Assembly: GCF_963855985.1 (NCBI RefSeq)
Contig: NC_087099.1
Location: 13,546,001 to 13,610,000 of the forward strand
Reading direction: 5' to 3'
DNA from: Ostrinia nubilalis
Lineage: Eukaryota; Arthropoda; Insecta; Lepidoptera; Crambidae
DNA length: 64,000 nt
A model generated the notes under the pieces. That model saw nothing but the letters and a program-made list of their open reading frames with translations, did no database searches and was not told the origin of the DNA. Shown piece after piece: positions 11,504 to 21,978 of the stretch. Position 1 is the first letter of the stretch. Every line of letters begins with the position of its first letter. The translations under genes were made by a program, and so were the position numbers.

Positions 11504-12689
11504 TAGGGTAACTGCGCTAGTTTTCGTCCAATTATCGGAGTTGCCAACTTTGTGATGCGAAATGAATATCTTAAAATACCCTTACTCATATGTATCATAT
11601 GTCGTTTTAGTCCTTATATAGTCTACTTTACGTTAATATTATATGACAATAAGTAAATACCACGGGTTTTTTTTATAAAAAATATTTTATGCAAAAGAGG
11701 CGATTTCACTAGTTTTCGTCCAAAAAAATCAGTTTTCGTCCTAGTGTACGCTAGTTTTCGACCACTGTGTAAAAAAAGGGTGCAGTTGAATTATTAATTT
11801 AAATCCAATTCTACAATACAGTAAAAAAGGATTGTGGTATATCATTTGAAAGGTAATTTTGTTAGCTTTCAAATGATATCAAAGAGATTTAAATAAGTTT
11901 CTTACCTAAATTTAGGAAAATATTGCAATAGGTCGAAGGATAAATGGACGAAAACTAATCTACAGGAATAGCTAATTTTAATTTTCGTCCACCCCAGAGC
12001 TTGTTCATGGAGTCATGGACGAAAACACAACAACGTTTAAAGCTGTTTTTTGTTTTCGTCCACATCTTTTTAACGGTTTTTATGGGTTTATCACTGTTAA
12101 AAAGTGGACGTAAACTAAAATTTTTAATGTAATAGCAATAAAGATCATATTGGAAGAAAAAACATTGTATTTTGTAGGTCCATTGAAGTAAAATGATTAT
12201 TGAAAATATTAAGTAGGTGTCAGGGTTTCCGTCCACGTGGACGAAAACCAAAATCTTGCAAAATTGTTATGCTAGTATTAGTCCACTTAATTATCTAAGA
12301 TTTCTATACAAAAACTTTAAGAAACCCTTAAAATAGTGTTTATTATGCTAATAATTAGACATACGTGCCAAAAACATTACGTAAAGTTAAGCTAAAACAG
12401 TAATTAAACATACCATGAAAGTTCCCTACCGGCACGTTTTTTTTATAACTTGACGACGATTTCCATTCACCTTTGTGCAGCAGCAACTTCCGTAGATTTT
12501 TTTGGAGTTATTACTTGTCAAATTACATTTTCATGCAGGCAGAACTGTTACTTAGATATTATAGATTGTAACAAGTCCAAATTTGCACGGAAAGTTAGGT
12601 TTGTATTCAAATTTTCCGTATTTGTTTGTGGCAAGTCGGTCAAATGGACGAAAACAGGAGCTGGACGGAAAACCGGCACAATTACCCTA
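11504..12689. mobile_element. Non-autonomous TIR element rich in GTTTTCGTCCA
   Basis: The left end reads TAGGGTAACTGCGCTAGTTT and the right end is its inverted, diverged form (AAACCGGCACAATTACCCTA). The subterminal motif TTTTCGTCCA recurs inside in both orientations (near 11519, 11714, 11734, 11944, 11981, 12014, 12051, 12231, 12645), like a multiply repeated transposase-binding site. No coding domain recognised. Confidence 0.5.
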
Positions 12690-12822
12690 TCTTAAGGTGG
12701 ACCGACGATCTGGTGAAGGTCGTGGGAAGAGCCTGGATGCGGGCAGCGCAGGACCGTTCATTATGGAAAACCTTGGGGGAGGCCTTTGTCCAGCAGTGGA
12801 CGTCATTTGGCTGAAACGACGA
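12690..12822 (+). repeat. RTE-type LINE 3'-end fragment
   Basis: Translates to the RTE C-terminal block (WTDDLVK.. to ..QQWTSFG*), directly abutting the element on the left and a MITE on the right. Confidence 0.7.
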
Positions 12823-12955
12823 AGGCTGGGTTGCACCATCTTACTTTAACTTTGGCACACTTCAAAAATCTGTCAAAGTCCATACAAAAAACACCGGTTA
12901 TTGTTATAGTTACGGCACGGGTTACGGTCAAAGTTAGGTGGTGCAACTCAGCCTA
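12823..12955. repeat. Hairpin MITE, AGGCTGGGTTGCACCATC family
   Basis: Ends AGGCTGGGTTGCACC and GGTGCAACTCAGCCT are inverse copies. Family members lie at 23106, 32437, 44102 and 49406. Confidence 0.8.
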
Positions 12956-13180
12956 AGTAATTTTTTGCAAAATTCCAACAGCTACACAAAATGCCACAGA
13001 GTTTACTCTGATGTTGTTGCTTTTAATGTATATTTATCATTGGCCCTTATATACAGTCACCATCGCCAATCAAATTGGAAGCAAAAGCAATGATCATAAC
13101 ATTTAAGAATCCTATTTGCCACGGGGCTCCAACCAGAACCAGTCTTTCCAAATATGTAACTCATAGAAAGGTTAGGACTA
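12956..13180. other. Non-coding spacer
   Basis: No gene or repeat recognised. Confidence 0.4.
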
Positions 13181-13350
13181 AAGGGCCCGGTCCACCAAAG
13201 AGGTGCGGAGCGGAGTACCTACAGAGAAATGTCATGCCGTCAAATTTTTGTATAAAATTTGACAGCGGCGAAGGAGTGGAAATAATTAAATCTGATTGAT
13301 TATTCAAAACACTTCTCTCCTCCGCTCCGCCTTGGTGGAAAGCGGGCCCA
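13181..13350. repeat. Hairpin MITE, GGGCCCGGT / GCGGAGCGGAG family
   Basis: Begins AAGGGCCCGGTCCACCAA and ends with the inverse TTGGTGGAAAGCGGGCCC, with GCGGAGCGGAG subterminal. A sister copy is at 36735-36893. Confidence 0.75.
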
Positions 13351-14578
13351 AGTAAGTACCTACGGCTAAAATATTTCTTTTTATCCAAAGAAGTCACTAA
13401 AAAGTCTATTTAAAAACCGCTGTCCAAATATTGATATGACAAGCCAAGGTCGTGCACTTTACTCAGTCTGTAATCGCGAGCTAGCGTTTTCCGCACAATA
13501 ATCTTTTCATGTGTTTTTCTACTGAAAAAAAAAACTCTGTAGATAGGTAGGTAAGTATGTAATAAAAAGGATTATGGAGAACGAACATCCAGTAATAAAC
13601 GAGGTTTTGTCGCAAGATTATATTTAATTTCCTTGCTCCTGTCTGAGAGTAAAGCCTCGTAAAGTTGAATTGGTCCATTTTCTAGAGTTCGACTGAGCTG
13701 AAAACAGTTTTCATTGAAGAATATCGTTCGTTCGTTTCAGCCAAATGACGTCCACTGCTGGACAAAGGCCTCCCCCAAGGATTTCCATAACGACCGGTCC
13801 TGCGACCTTCACCAAATCGTCTTATACCACCAGACAAGAATATTGACTACGTACTATTCTATTATAGTTGTTGCAATTCACGAAGGCGAGTGAGCTTTAC
13901 ATGTGTGTGCTCGCAACAGCGCGCATTAGCATTTGGACTTGAACTAGAAAACGCGCACTGTTACGAGCTCGCTAGTAATTAATAAGTTCAAAAAAATCGA
14001 GATTGTCACAAGTCTCCTCTGTTACAACTCACCACTTAAGTATTTACTTACGAGATAGGTAAATAAGCTTCGGTCCAAAGTCCAGGCGTCGCTGACGCGG
14101 TCGCAATGCAAACGGACAATCAGGAAAACACCAAATACGGTACCTAGGTATTTAATTGTTAAGTTAATGTTTAAAATTAACTGGCTTGTTACTGACCGGA
14201 GTCTCCCAGTGACTTGGCCCACTTTTAGCTTGGTCCACGGGCCAAGTCGCTGGATTGAATGTTCAAAAATTTTTTCTTCCAGTAACTGCCCACCTTCAAT
14301 GTTTTTATTAATAAATTAAACACCAAATAAACAAAAATCCACTCTAGGTCTAGTGGGCCCAAGACCTTAAGAATAGTGCTTAAAAGACGTTTTGATTATG
14401 TGTAGGATTTGTTTAATGGTATGTAATAAGAACATAAAAAAAGCTCTTTAAAACATTATAAAATTCAAAATTCATATAGGTACCTACTCAAAATGTATAT
14501 CGTCTTCATAAGAAAGTTAGTCAAGGAAGGGATTAAAGATAATAATATCGATCATATCACATCATTATCATTTATAAG
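13351..14578. other. Non-coding spacer with an RTE fragment
   Basis: At 13725-13815 lies a minus-oriented RTE LINE tail (GTCCACTGCTGGACAAAGGC). The remainder shows no gene. Confidence 0.45.
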
Positions 14579-14753
14579 TTAACATTCAACCAGGAACAAG
14601 AAAATGAACTTGTAATCAGAATACCGGGTATAGCGCAAAGCGGAATAAATTTGACACCTAGTCTCACGGAGAGAAGCATTTGTATTCTGCGAGAAGAATA
14701 ATATTCAGCACAAGTTCAACAAGAAAGCTCGCGTTACTGCTAAGAAATGGCTC
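14579..14753 (+). pseudogene. Truncated relic of a psq/CENPB-type exon (P0)
   Basis: Closely matches the second half of the exon at 19438-19865, from TTAACATTCAACCAGGAACA to AAGAAATGGCTC. A 2-base loss (GTCTCACGG against GTCTCATACGG) breaks the frame, the whole N-terminal HTH is gone, and the copy stops where TACAGGGTG transposon-like sequence begins. A dead member of the array. Confidence 0.75.
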
Positions 14754-15192
14754 TATACAGGGTGACTTTGCAATCAGTATACATTTTTTTAATAAGCTAT
14801 TTAGAACAATTTAACAATACAACTTTTAATTATTTTTAATCATGGTATTTTTCGCAAACAAAAAATTTAAAATCTAATTTGCGGATGCCCATATCTTAAG
14901 TTTTAAAGGTTATGGCTTATTTTCGCTCACTATTATGTCTAATTAAGCTTTACTGTTAACTGTGTGCCTACTGCCTACGTATTTTTCTATGAACGAAGGA
15001 AATTATCCACGAGACAATTTTGAAATCAAGCATGGCAGATAAAATGATGAAATATTAAAAAAAAAAATGATTCTGAGTCGTAAAAAAAAAATAAAAAAAG
15101 ATATAGAATTTACGTAAAAATTATCTAACTTAGATATTCCAGTAATATCTGCTTTTGGGTATTTTTAATTAACTTTACCTGATTGTTAACAG
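14754..15192. other. Spacer before psq array
   Basis: Begins with a transposon-end-like TATACAGGGTGACTTTGC, then AT-rich sequence leading to the acceptor TTGTTAACAG of the first intact psq exon. Confidence 0.4.
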
Positions 15193-15608
15193 ATTCAATT
15201 AAAATGTCACGGAAGCGAGGCGTGTGGTCCGAGGAGAGCCTTCACGCCGCCATGACAGCTGTCAAACAGGGGCTGTTGACAAGTCGTGCTGCATCACGCA
15301 GATATAAAATACCAAGGACTACACTGAGAGACCACTTGGTATCTGGAAGTGGTGTAAAACGCTTCGGTAGAAAATCAACATTAACTCAGGAACAAGAAAA
15401 TGATCTTGTCTTAAGAATATTGCGTATCGCTGAAAGTGGACAAAAAATAACATCTAGTCTCATATGTAAAGAAGCGTTTGTGTTCTGCGAAAAGAATAAT
15501 ATTCAGCATAGATTTGACAAGAAAACTCGTGCTGCTGGCCGTCAGTGGTTATGGGCGTTTAGAAATCGGCATACTGAAATTGCAAAAGTGCTCTATAAGA
15601 AAAAATAG
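15193..15608 (+). CDS. mod(mdg4): psq-HTH plus CENPB-type HTH terminal exon (P1)
   Basis: Encodes 137 residues with two helix-turn-helix units. A pipsqueak-type HTH lies at about residues 12-55 (WSEESLHAAMTAVKQG ... RYKIPRTTLRDHL). A second, CENP-B/Tc5-type HTH lies at about 62-130 (LTQEQENDLVLRILR ... FCEKNNIQHRF ... RHTEIAKV). This pairing is typical of the N-terminus of pogo/Jerky-like transposases and proteins derived from them. The catalytic DDE part is absent, so only DNA binding would remain. The acceptor TTGTTAACAG|AT gives the common phase. A Met occurs at residue 6, but sister exons have Ile there, so it is probably not a start. The C-terminal half and 3' flank are nearly identical to P3. 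Confidence 0.8.
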
Positions 15609-15858
15609 GATTCTAAGTATTGGAATAATCTTTGTATGTATTATATTTGTGAAAAGTTAGTTATTATAGGAATATAAGATGTCGACACTTACTTTCTTTC
15701 AACGGATTTAAGTTATGGCTCGTAATTATGAAAAGAAGAATAGACCGTAGTACCTAAACAAAGAAGAATACTTTCATTTTCTTATTTGTTTAGGTACTCA
15801 GCAATTATTAATTTAATAATTTTGGTATTAAATTTTTTACTTACTTGTTTGCTTACAG

Positions 15859-16280
15859 ATTCGATCGAAATGCCACGTAAGCGAGACTTTTTGCAATGGA
15901 GAGAAGAGAGCCTTCAAGCTGCCATAACAGCTGTCAAATATGGGCATATGGCAGCATTCGCTGCAGCTCGTAAATATAAAATACCAAGGACTACACTGTA
16001 TAACCACTTGAAATCTGGAAGTGATGTAAAACGCATAGGACGCAAGTCAACCTTCACCCAGGAAGAAGAAAATGATTTTGTCATAAGTATATTGCGTATC
16101 GGTCAAAGTGGAAAAAAAGTAACACCTAGTCTCATACGTAAAGAAGCGTTTATATTCTGCGAAAAGAATAATATTGAGCACAGCTTTAACAAGAAGAATC
16201 GCATTGCAGGCCGTGACTGGTACAAAGAGTTTAAAAAGCGTCATTCTGAAATTTCAGAAGCATTCCTTAACAAAAATTGA
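15859..16280 (+). CDS. mod(mdg4): psq-HTH plus CENPB-type HTH terminal exon (P2)
   Basis: A 139-residue two-HTH module of the second sequence class in the array (KRDFLQWREESLQAAITAV start, IPRTTLYNHLKSGSDVKRI linker, IEHSFNKKNRIAG in the CENPB-type part). The acceptor GTTTGCTTACAG|AT is in the common phase. It is nearly identical to P4 through the first half. Its last part plus the following spacer are nearly identical to those of P5, so it has exchanged sequence with both. It ends in FLNKN followed by TGA. DNA binding is inferred from the family; target unknown. Confidence 0.8.
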
Positions 16281-16429
16281 GATTCGTATTGATTTTAATT
16301 AAATGAATTAGTATCTAATTAACTATCTATTATTTATGAAACATCTTATATATCGACCTAGGTTTATTTTCGTAAAAATCTCTTAATTTAGTTATTCCTA
16401 ATATCTGCCCAATTATTCAGTTTTTACAG

Positions 16430-16845
16430 ATTCAATAAAAATGACACAAAAGCGAGGCGTCTGGTCTGAGGAAAACCTTCAAGCCGCCATGACAGCTGTC
16501 AAACGAGGGCTGTTGACAAGTCAAGCTGCATCACGCAAATATAAAATACCCTATACCACACTGAGAGACCACTTGGTATCTGGAAATGGTGTAAAACGCT
16601 TAGGCAGAAAATTAATATTAACTCAGGAACAAGAAAATGATCTTGTCTTAAGAATATTGCGTATCGCTGAAAGTGGACAAAAAATAACATCTAGTCTCAT
16701 ATGTAAAGAAGCGTTTGTGTTCTGCGAAAAGAATAATATTCAGCATAGATTTGACAAGAAAACTCGTGCTGCTGGCCGTCAGTGGTTATGGGCGTTTAGA
16801 AATCGGCATACTGAAATTGCAAAAGTGCTCTATAAGAAAAAATAG
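16430..16845 (+). CDS. mod(mdg4): psq-HTH plus CENPB-type HTH terminal exon (P3, mosaic)
   Basis: A 137-residue two-HTH module. The first roughly 58 residues (TQKRGVWSEENLQAAMTAV ... YTTLRDHLVSGNGVKRLG) equal those of P6. From about nucleotide 16610 on, the C-terminal half and 250 bp of 3' flank are nearly identical to P1. It is therefore a mosaic of two array members, which points to unequal crossover or gene conversion. The acceptor region has two AGs (ATTATTCAG and TTTTTACAG); the second gives the common phase G|AT. The frame is fully intact. Confidence 0.8.
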
Positions 16846-17095
16846 GATTCTAAGTATTGGAATAATCTTTGTATGTATTATATTTGTGAAAAGTTAGTTA
16901 TTACAGGAATATAAGATGTCGACACTTACTTTCTTTCAACGGATTTAAGTTATGGTTCGTAATTATGAAAAGAAGAATAGACTGTAGTACCTAAACAAAG
17001 AAGAATACTTTCATGTTCTTATTTGTTTAGGTACTCAGCAATTATTAATTTAATAATTTTGATATTAAATTTTTTACTTACTTGTTTGCTTACAG

Positions 17096-17529
17096 ATTCG
17101 ATCGAAATGCCACGTAAGCGAGACTTTTTGCAATGGAGAGAAGAGAGCCTTCAAGCTGCCATAACAGCTGTCAAATATGGGCATATGGCAGCATTCGCTG
17201 CAGCTCGTAAATATAAAATACCAAGGACTACACTGTATAACCACTTGAAATCTGGAAGTGATGTAAAACGCATAGGACGCAAGTCAACCTTCACCCAAGA
17301 ACAAGAAAATGATTTTGTCATTAGTATATTGCGTATCGGTCAAAGTGGAAAAAAAGTAACACCTGGTCTCATACGTAAAGAAGCGTTTTTATTCTGCGAA
17401 AAGAATAATATTGAGCACAGCTTTAACAAGAAGAATCGCATTGCAGGCCCTGACTGGTACAAAGAGTTTAAAAAGCGTCATTCTGAAATTTTAGAAGCAC
17501 TCTGTAACAAAAATTGTGATTTGTATTGA
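17096..17529 (+). CDS. mod(mdg4): psq-HTH plus CENPB-type HTH terminal exon (P4)
   Basis: A 143-residue module nearly identical to P2 in the psq half. In the C-terminal half it shares GPDWYKEF with P7 where P2 and P5 have GRDWYKEF. The acceptor GTTTGCTTACAG|AT is in the common phase. A point change at the usual stop gives a few extra residues (NKNCDLY) before TGA. Together with P3 it forms a duplicated two-exon unit of P1-P2. Confidence 0.8.
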
Positions 17530-17646
17530 TCTTAATTAAATTAATTACCTAATTAACTATCTATTATTTATAGTTAGGTATTCATCCATTAATATTACTT
17601 AATAGCACTTATTTATTTTTAATTAATTGTACTTGTTTGTTGACAG

Positions 17647-18062
17647 ATCAACAAAAAATGCCAGGAAAGCGAAGCTTGTGGTCTGAAGAGAGCCTTCAAG
17701 CCGCCATGACAGCTGTCAAATATGGGCACATGACAGGATTGGCCGCAGCCCGTAGATATAAAATACCAAGGACTACATTGTATAGCCACATAAAATCTGG
17801 AAGTGATGTAAAACGCACAGGACGCAAGTCAACCTTCACCCAGGAACAAGAAAATGATTTTGTCATAAGAATATTCTGTATCGCTAAAAGTGGAAAAAAA
17901 GTAACACCTAGTCTCATACGTAAAGAAGCGTTTATATTCTGCGAAAAGAATAATATTGAGCACAGCTTTAACAAGAAGAATCGCATTGCAGGCCGTGACT
18001 GGTACAAAGAGTTTAAAAAGCGTCATTCTGAAATTTCAGAAGCATTCCTTAACAAAAATTGA
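17647..18062 (+). CDS. mod(mdg4): psq-HTH plus CENPB-type HTH terminal exon (P5)
   Basis: A 137-residue module. The psq HTH has its own sequence (PGKRSLWSEESLQAAMTAV, TGLAAARRYKIPRTTLYSHI), while the CENPB-type half and the following 150-bp spacer are almost identical to P2 and its spacer. The acceptor TTGTTGACAG|AT is in the common phase. Ends FLNKN and TGA. A second mosaic in the array. Confidence 0.8.
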
Positions 18063-18210
18063 GAATCGTATTGATTTTAATTAAATGAATTAGTATCTAA
18101 TTAACTATCTTTTATTTATGAAACATCTTATAATCGACCTAGGTTTATTTTCGTAAAAATCTCTTAATTTAGTTATTCCTAATATCTGCCCAATTATTCA
18201 GTTTTTACAG

Positions 18211-18626
18211 ATTCAATAAAAATGACACAAAAGCGAGGCGTCTGGTCTGAGGAAAACCTTCAAGCCGCCATGACAGCTGTCAAACGAGGGCTGTTGACAA
18301 GTCAAGCTGCATCACGCAAATATAAAATACCCTATACCACACTGAGAGACCACTTGGTATCTGGAAATGGTGTAAAACGCTTAGGCAGAAAATCAATATT
18401 CACTCAGGAACAAGAAAATGATCTTGTTACAAGAATATTGCGTATTGCTGAAAGTGGAAAAAACATAACATCTAGTCTCATATGTAAAGAAGCGTTTGGG
18501 TTCTGCGAACAGAATAATATTCAGCATAGATTTGACAAGAAAACTCGTGCTGCTGGCCGTCAGTGGTTAAGGGCGTTTAGAAATCGGCATTCTGAAATTG
18601 CAAAAGTGCTCTCTAAGAAAAAATAG
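18211..18626 (+). CDS. mod(mdg4): psq-HTH plus CENPB-type HTH terminal exon (P6)
   Basis: A 137-residue module. Its N-terminal half is identical to P3, and its C-terminal half is an independent version of the P1 class (FCEQNNIQHRF, WLRAFRNRHSEIAKVL). The acceptor TTTTTACAG|AT is in the common phase. AATAAA lies shortly after the stop, near 18678, a usable polyadenylation signal, so this cassette is complete as a terminal exon. Confidence 0.8.
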
Positions 18627-18780
18627 GAACCTAAGTATTGGATTGATCTTTGTATTATATTTGGAAAAAGTTAGTTAATAAAGGAATATACGGATATAAC
18701 GGATTTTCTTAATTGTTCAGGTACTCAGTAATTAATGTAATAATTTTAGCATTAAATTTTACGTATTCGTTTGCTTACAG

Positions 18781-19199
18781 ATCCGATCGAAATACCACGA
18801 AAGCGAGACTTTTTGAAATGGACAGAAAAGAGCCTTCAAGCTGCCATAACAGCCGTTAAATATGAAAATATGGCAGTGAAGGCTGCAGCTCGTACATATA
18901 AAATACCAAGGTCTACACTGTGCAACCATTTGAAATCTGGAAGTGATGTAAAACGCATAGGACGCAAGTCAACCTTCACCCAGGAACAAGAAAATGATTT
19001 TGTCATAAGAATATTCCGTATCGCTAAAAGAGGAAAAAAATTAACACCTAGTCTCATACGTAAAGAAGCGTTTTTATTCTGCGAAAAGAATAATATTGAG
19101 CACAGCTTTAACAAGAAAAATCGCATTGCAGGCCCTGACTGGTACAAAGAGTTTAAAAAGCGTCATTCTGAAATTTCAGAAGTACTCTTTAACAAATAA
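18781..19199 (+). CDS. mod(mdg4): psq-HTH plus CENPB-type HTH terminal exon (P7, no Met)
   Basis: A 138-residue module of the P2/P4 class. Where other copies have Met before the basic PRKR block, this one reads DPIEIPRKRDFLKW, so it has no start codon at all before the HTH. That shows the ATG in the sisters is dispensable and that the reading frame is supplied by splicing. The acceptor GTTTGCTTACAG|AT is in the common phase. It ends in LFNK with TAA, and AATAAA overlaps the stop region (near 19194). Confidence 0.82.
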
Positions 19200-19437
19200 A
19201 TAAATATTCTTGGACATTTTACACTACGCCGCTAGTCCCAAACTAAGCAAACATTGAGATTCGTATTAATGTTAATTAAATGAATTTAGTATAAATTAAC
19301 TATCTATTATTCATTAAATATCTTATAATATATCGATTTATGTGATAATCTCTAACTATTACATAGGTATCCAGTAATATTACTTAATGTTAATAGCACT
19401 TAATTATTTTTAATCAATTGTACTTGATTGTTGACAG

Positions 19438-19865
19438 ACTCACTAAAAATACCAGGAAAGCGAGGCTTGTGGTCTGAAAAGAGCCTTCAAGCCGCCATGA
19501 CAGCTGTCAAATATGAGCATATGTCAGTATTGACTGCATCACGCAGATATAAAATACCAAGGACCACACTGAGAAACCACATGAAATCTGGAAGCAGTGT
19601 GAAATGCGTGGGTAAAAAATTAACATTCAACCAGGAACAAGAAAATGAACTTGTAATCAGAATACTCGGTTTAGCGCAAAGTGGAATAAATTTGACACCT
19701 GGTCTCATACGGAGAGAAGCATTTGTATTCTGCGAGAAGAATAATATTGAGCACAAGTTCAACAAGAAAGCTCGCGTTGCTGGTAAGAAATGGCTCCAGA
19801 AGTTTTTAAAGAGGCATGTTGAAATTTCTCAAGAGCTCTGTCAAAGGCGAAGGAATAAGCAATAG
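19438..19865 (+). CDS. mod(mdg4): psq-HTH plus CENPB-type HTH terminal exon (P8, no Met)
   Basis: A 141-residue module and the most diverged intact copy (DSLKIPGKRGLWSEKSLQAA; CENPB-type part NQEQENELVIRILGLAQSG ... FLKRHVEISQEL), with a basic tail (QRRRNKQ). It lacks the Met at the usual place, like P7. The acceptor ATTGTTGACAG|AC gives the common phase with Asp kept at the junction. It is the closest relative of the relic at 14579-14753, so the array is bracketed by copies of the same lineage. Confidence 0.82.
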
Positions 19866-20017
19866 GCAGTGCGATTTTCTTGCATTGATTAAAAATTATA
19901 TAAATTGAACTAAGTATGTTGGAGTTTTTATTAAAGATCAACAAAAAATTCCTTTTATTTTTGCACTGAAATCTTTTTTATCAATCCTAAATCAATTAAT
20001 TAATGCGAAAATTCCTA

Positions 20018-20269
20018 TACAGGATGTTAGGTAAATGGGTATATGAGCCGACACTAGCCCATGTTAACATGGTCATATAAATGGTATGGTGAAGTCAGAA
20101 ATTTGATATCATCATTTTATTTTTTTATTTTCATACAAAATAAATTTTATAAATTCCGATTTGTATGAAAATTAAAATAATTAAAATGAAGATATCAATT
20201 TTCTGACTTCACCATACCATTTATATGGGCTAGTGTCGGCTCATATACCCATTTACCTAACACCCTGTA
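20018..20269. repeat. Hairpin MITE with TACAGG ends
   Basis: Left end TACAGGATGTTAGGTAAATG and right end CATTTACCTAACACCCTGTA are inverse copies, and the pairing continues through GGGTATATGAGCCGACACTA. About 250 bp, non-coding. Confidence 0.8.
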
Positions 20270-20904
20270 GAAATAAGTTTTACGGTGTTGAAACATTATG
20301 TTAAAACTAACTAAATATAATTTTAATTAAATGTACACAGACTATACATACGTTTTGTTGTAATAACGCACCTATTGGCACTATAATAAGATTCCAGTTT
20401 CAGTATTAGGTACATCATTTTACATTACTTACTATACATAATACATATAACCCAACAATAATACGTACATTATGCTAAATTAAATTACAATAATAGTTAA
20501 AACAATAGCGCGGCCTTCATGACATATTCAAGTACATATTTATTAAGATAGCAGGTCCTTCGGTCCGAAGTCCAAAGCCGGTGACGCAGTTGTTATCAGT
20601 CAGTTAATAATGTCCGCATAAACACTATTAAACTTGAAAAATATGTTTACGAATTTACACACAATACCTATTACAATGTTAGGTATACTTTAGGCGAGTT
20701 GCTAATAAGCCTAAGTGAACTTTAAACACGACACGTCTAAAAGATGTATCTTTCTTTTGTTGTTTAGTGTAGTGGATAATACAGTTTTATCTGATTAGAT
20801 AAATTGATTATTTTATTATCTATCTTTATTGCACTGTCCAAGGTACCTACGATGAACGTTTCAGGCACGGTATTTCAGGAATGCCTTTAAGTTGGAGATT
20901 TATT
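20270..20904. other. Non-coding spacer
   Basis: No gene recognised on either strand. Confidence 0.45.
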
Positions 20905-21030
20905 TTATCCACAACGAGGAAGCTCTTGGCCTGCATTTCACCTGATGGAAAGTGATGATCAGGCCGAAGGTGGAAGCGAGTTTCACCCGGAATCCTCAAC
21001 CCCACAGAAACTGACTATCTTACTCTGACT
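20905..21030 (-). repeat. Interspersed repeat (LINE/SINE 3' piece)
   Basis: Inverted copy of the repeat at 6285-6420: ACAACGAGGAAGCTCTTGGC ... TGATGATCAGGCC ... GGAATCCTCAAC. Confidence 0.5.
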
Positions 21031-21299
21031 GTCGGAACACAACAATGTTGTGTAGATAGTGTATTTAGGTATTTACCGCACTGTGTCAGCCACCTCAACC
21101 TTCAAACTGCACTATATGCTCCTGGGCCACCAAAATAAAGGCTCTCTCTAGTTTGGGGTCTGCTATTAACTGTTTACTAACTTGTGTTTGTGAAATAAAT
21201 AGACTGCAGCAACGAACACTGTCGTATATTCTATTTTTTACATTGCAGTTTCGATAGTGTTCGATGCGGTAGTTTAATATACTTTTCATTTTCATTTTT

Positions 21300-21376
21300 A
21301 CTGAACAAATGGCAAAATTATCCGGAATATGGTTAAAACTGAACAAATGGCAAAATTATCCGGAATATGGTTAAAA
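21300..21376. repeat. Tandem duplication of about 38 bp
   Basis: ACTGAACAAATGGCAAAATT...ATGGTTAAAAC occurs twice in immediate succession with almost no change, a recent local duplication. Confidence 0.8.
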
Positions 21377-21978
21377 CCGAAATTCATACGGGCAAAGTCA
21401 CGGGCAAAAGCTATAATTGTTGTAGGTAGTATTTGCAATGGCTGTGGAGCTGTGTGGCCTCGAACGAAATAGGTTCCGGTTCAATTCCTGGTTAGATAAC
21501 GCTGATTTAATTTTGATTCTAAAGTGACTAGTAGTTGGCGAGTACTCGTAGCAGACGCTTTATAATTCAGTGTCAGACATTTCTAAAAATTTTAGTACAT
21601 ACTACACCACCATTCATTTTAAACCGATTTTGCACTGCGTTATTGCTGCAAGAACTTTTTTAACTATTCGCTATGCCGGCACTCCTGTAGTTCATTTCAG
21701 CAAGCATATTTTGCACGTTTCTTTTTAAAAAGTAGAACTACTAAGTAGTTAATATAAGGCCTACTACATATTATAAGGCCTCCGAGACTCGTTGTTTATA
21801 CCTCCAAGTAAGTCCGTAGTTGAAAAAGAATATACCTGCACAAACAAAACACAAGGAAAAGTTACGTCTATCAATAGGCTAAATCTAAAAAAAATCTATT
21901 AGGATGATGATTACGAAAATTTAATGTGACCGGGAATCGAGCCCGTGCTTGTTTGTGCTTGATTCGGTTCTTACGTAA
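21377..21978. other. Non-coding spacer
   Basis: No gene. Short tRNA/SINE-like scraps (GGTTCAATTCCTGG near 21478; GGGAATCGAGCCCGTG near 21932). Confidence 0.4.

Noticed and set aside
12450..12849. Overlapping open frames near the RTE/MITE junction
   Set aside because: They run across three abutting repeats and have no domain of their own.
17696..19765. Antisense open frames of 92-103 codons opposite the psq exons
   Set aside because: Mirror images of the conserved sense coding; they recur only because the sense strand is conserved.
15193..19865. psq/CENPB copies as eight small independent genes or live pogo-type transposons
   Set aside because: Two lack any Met, all begin at phase-matched acceptors, none has a catalytic DDE region or terminal inverted repeats.
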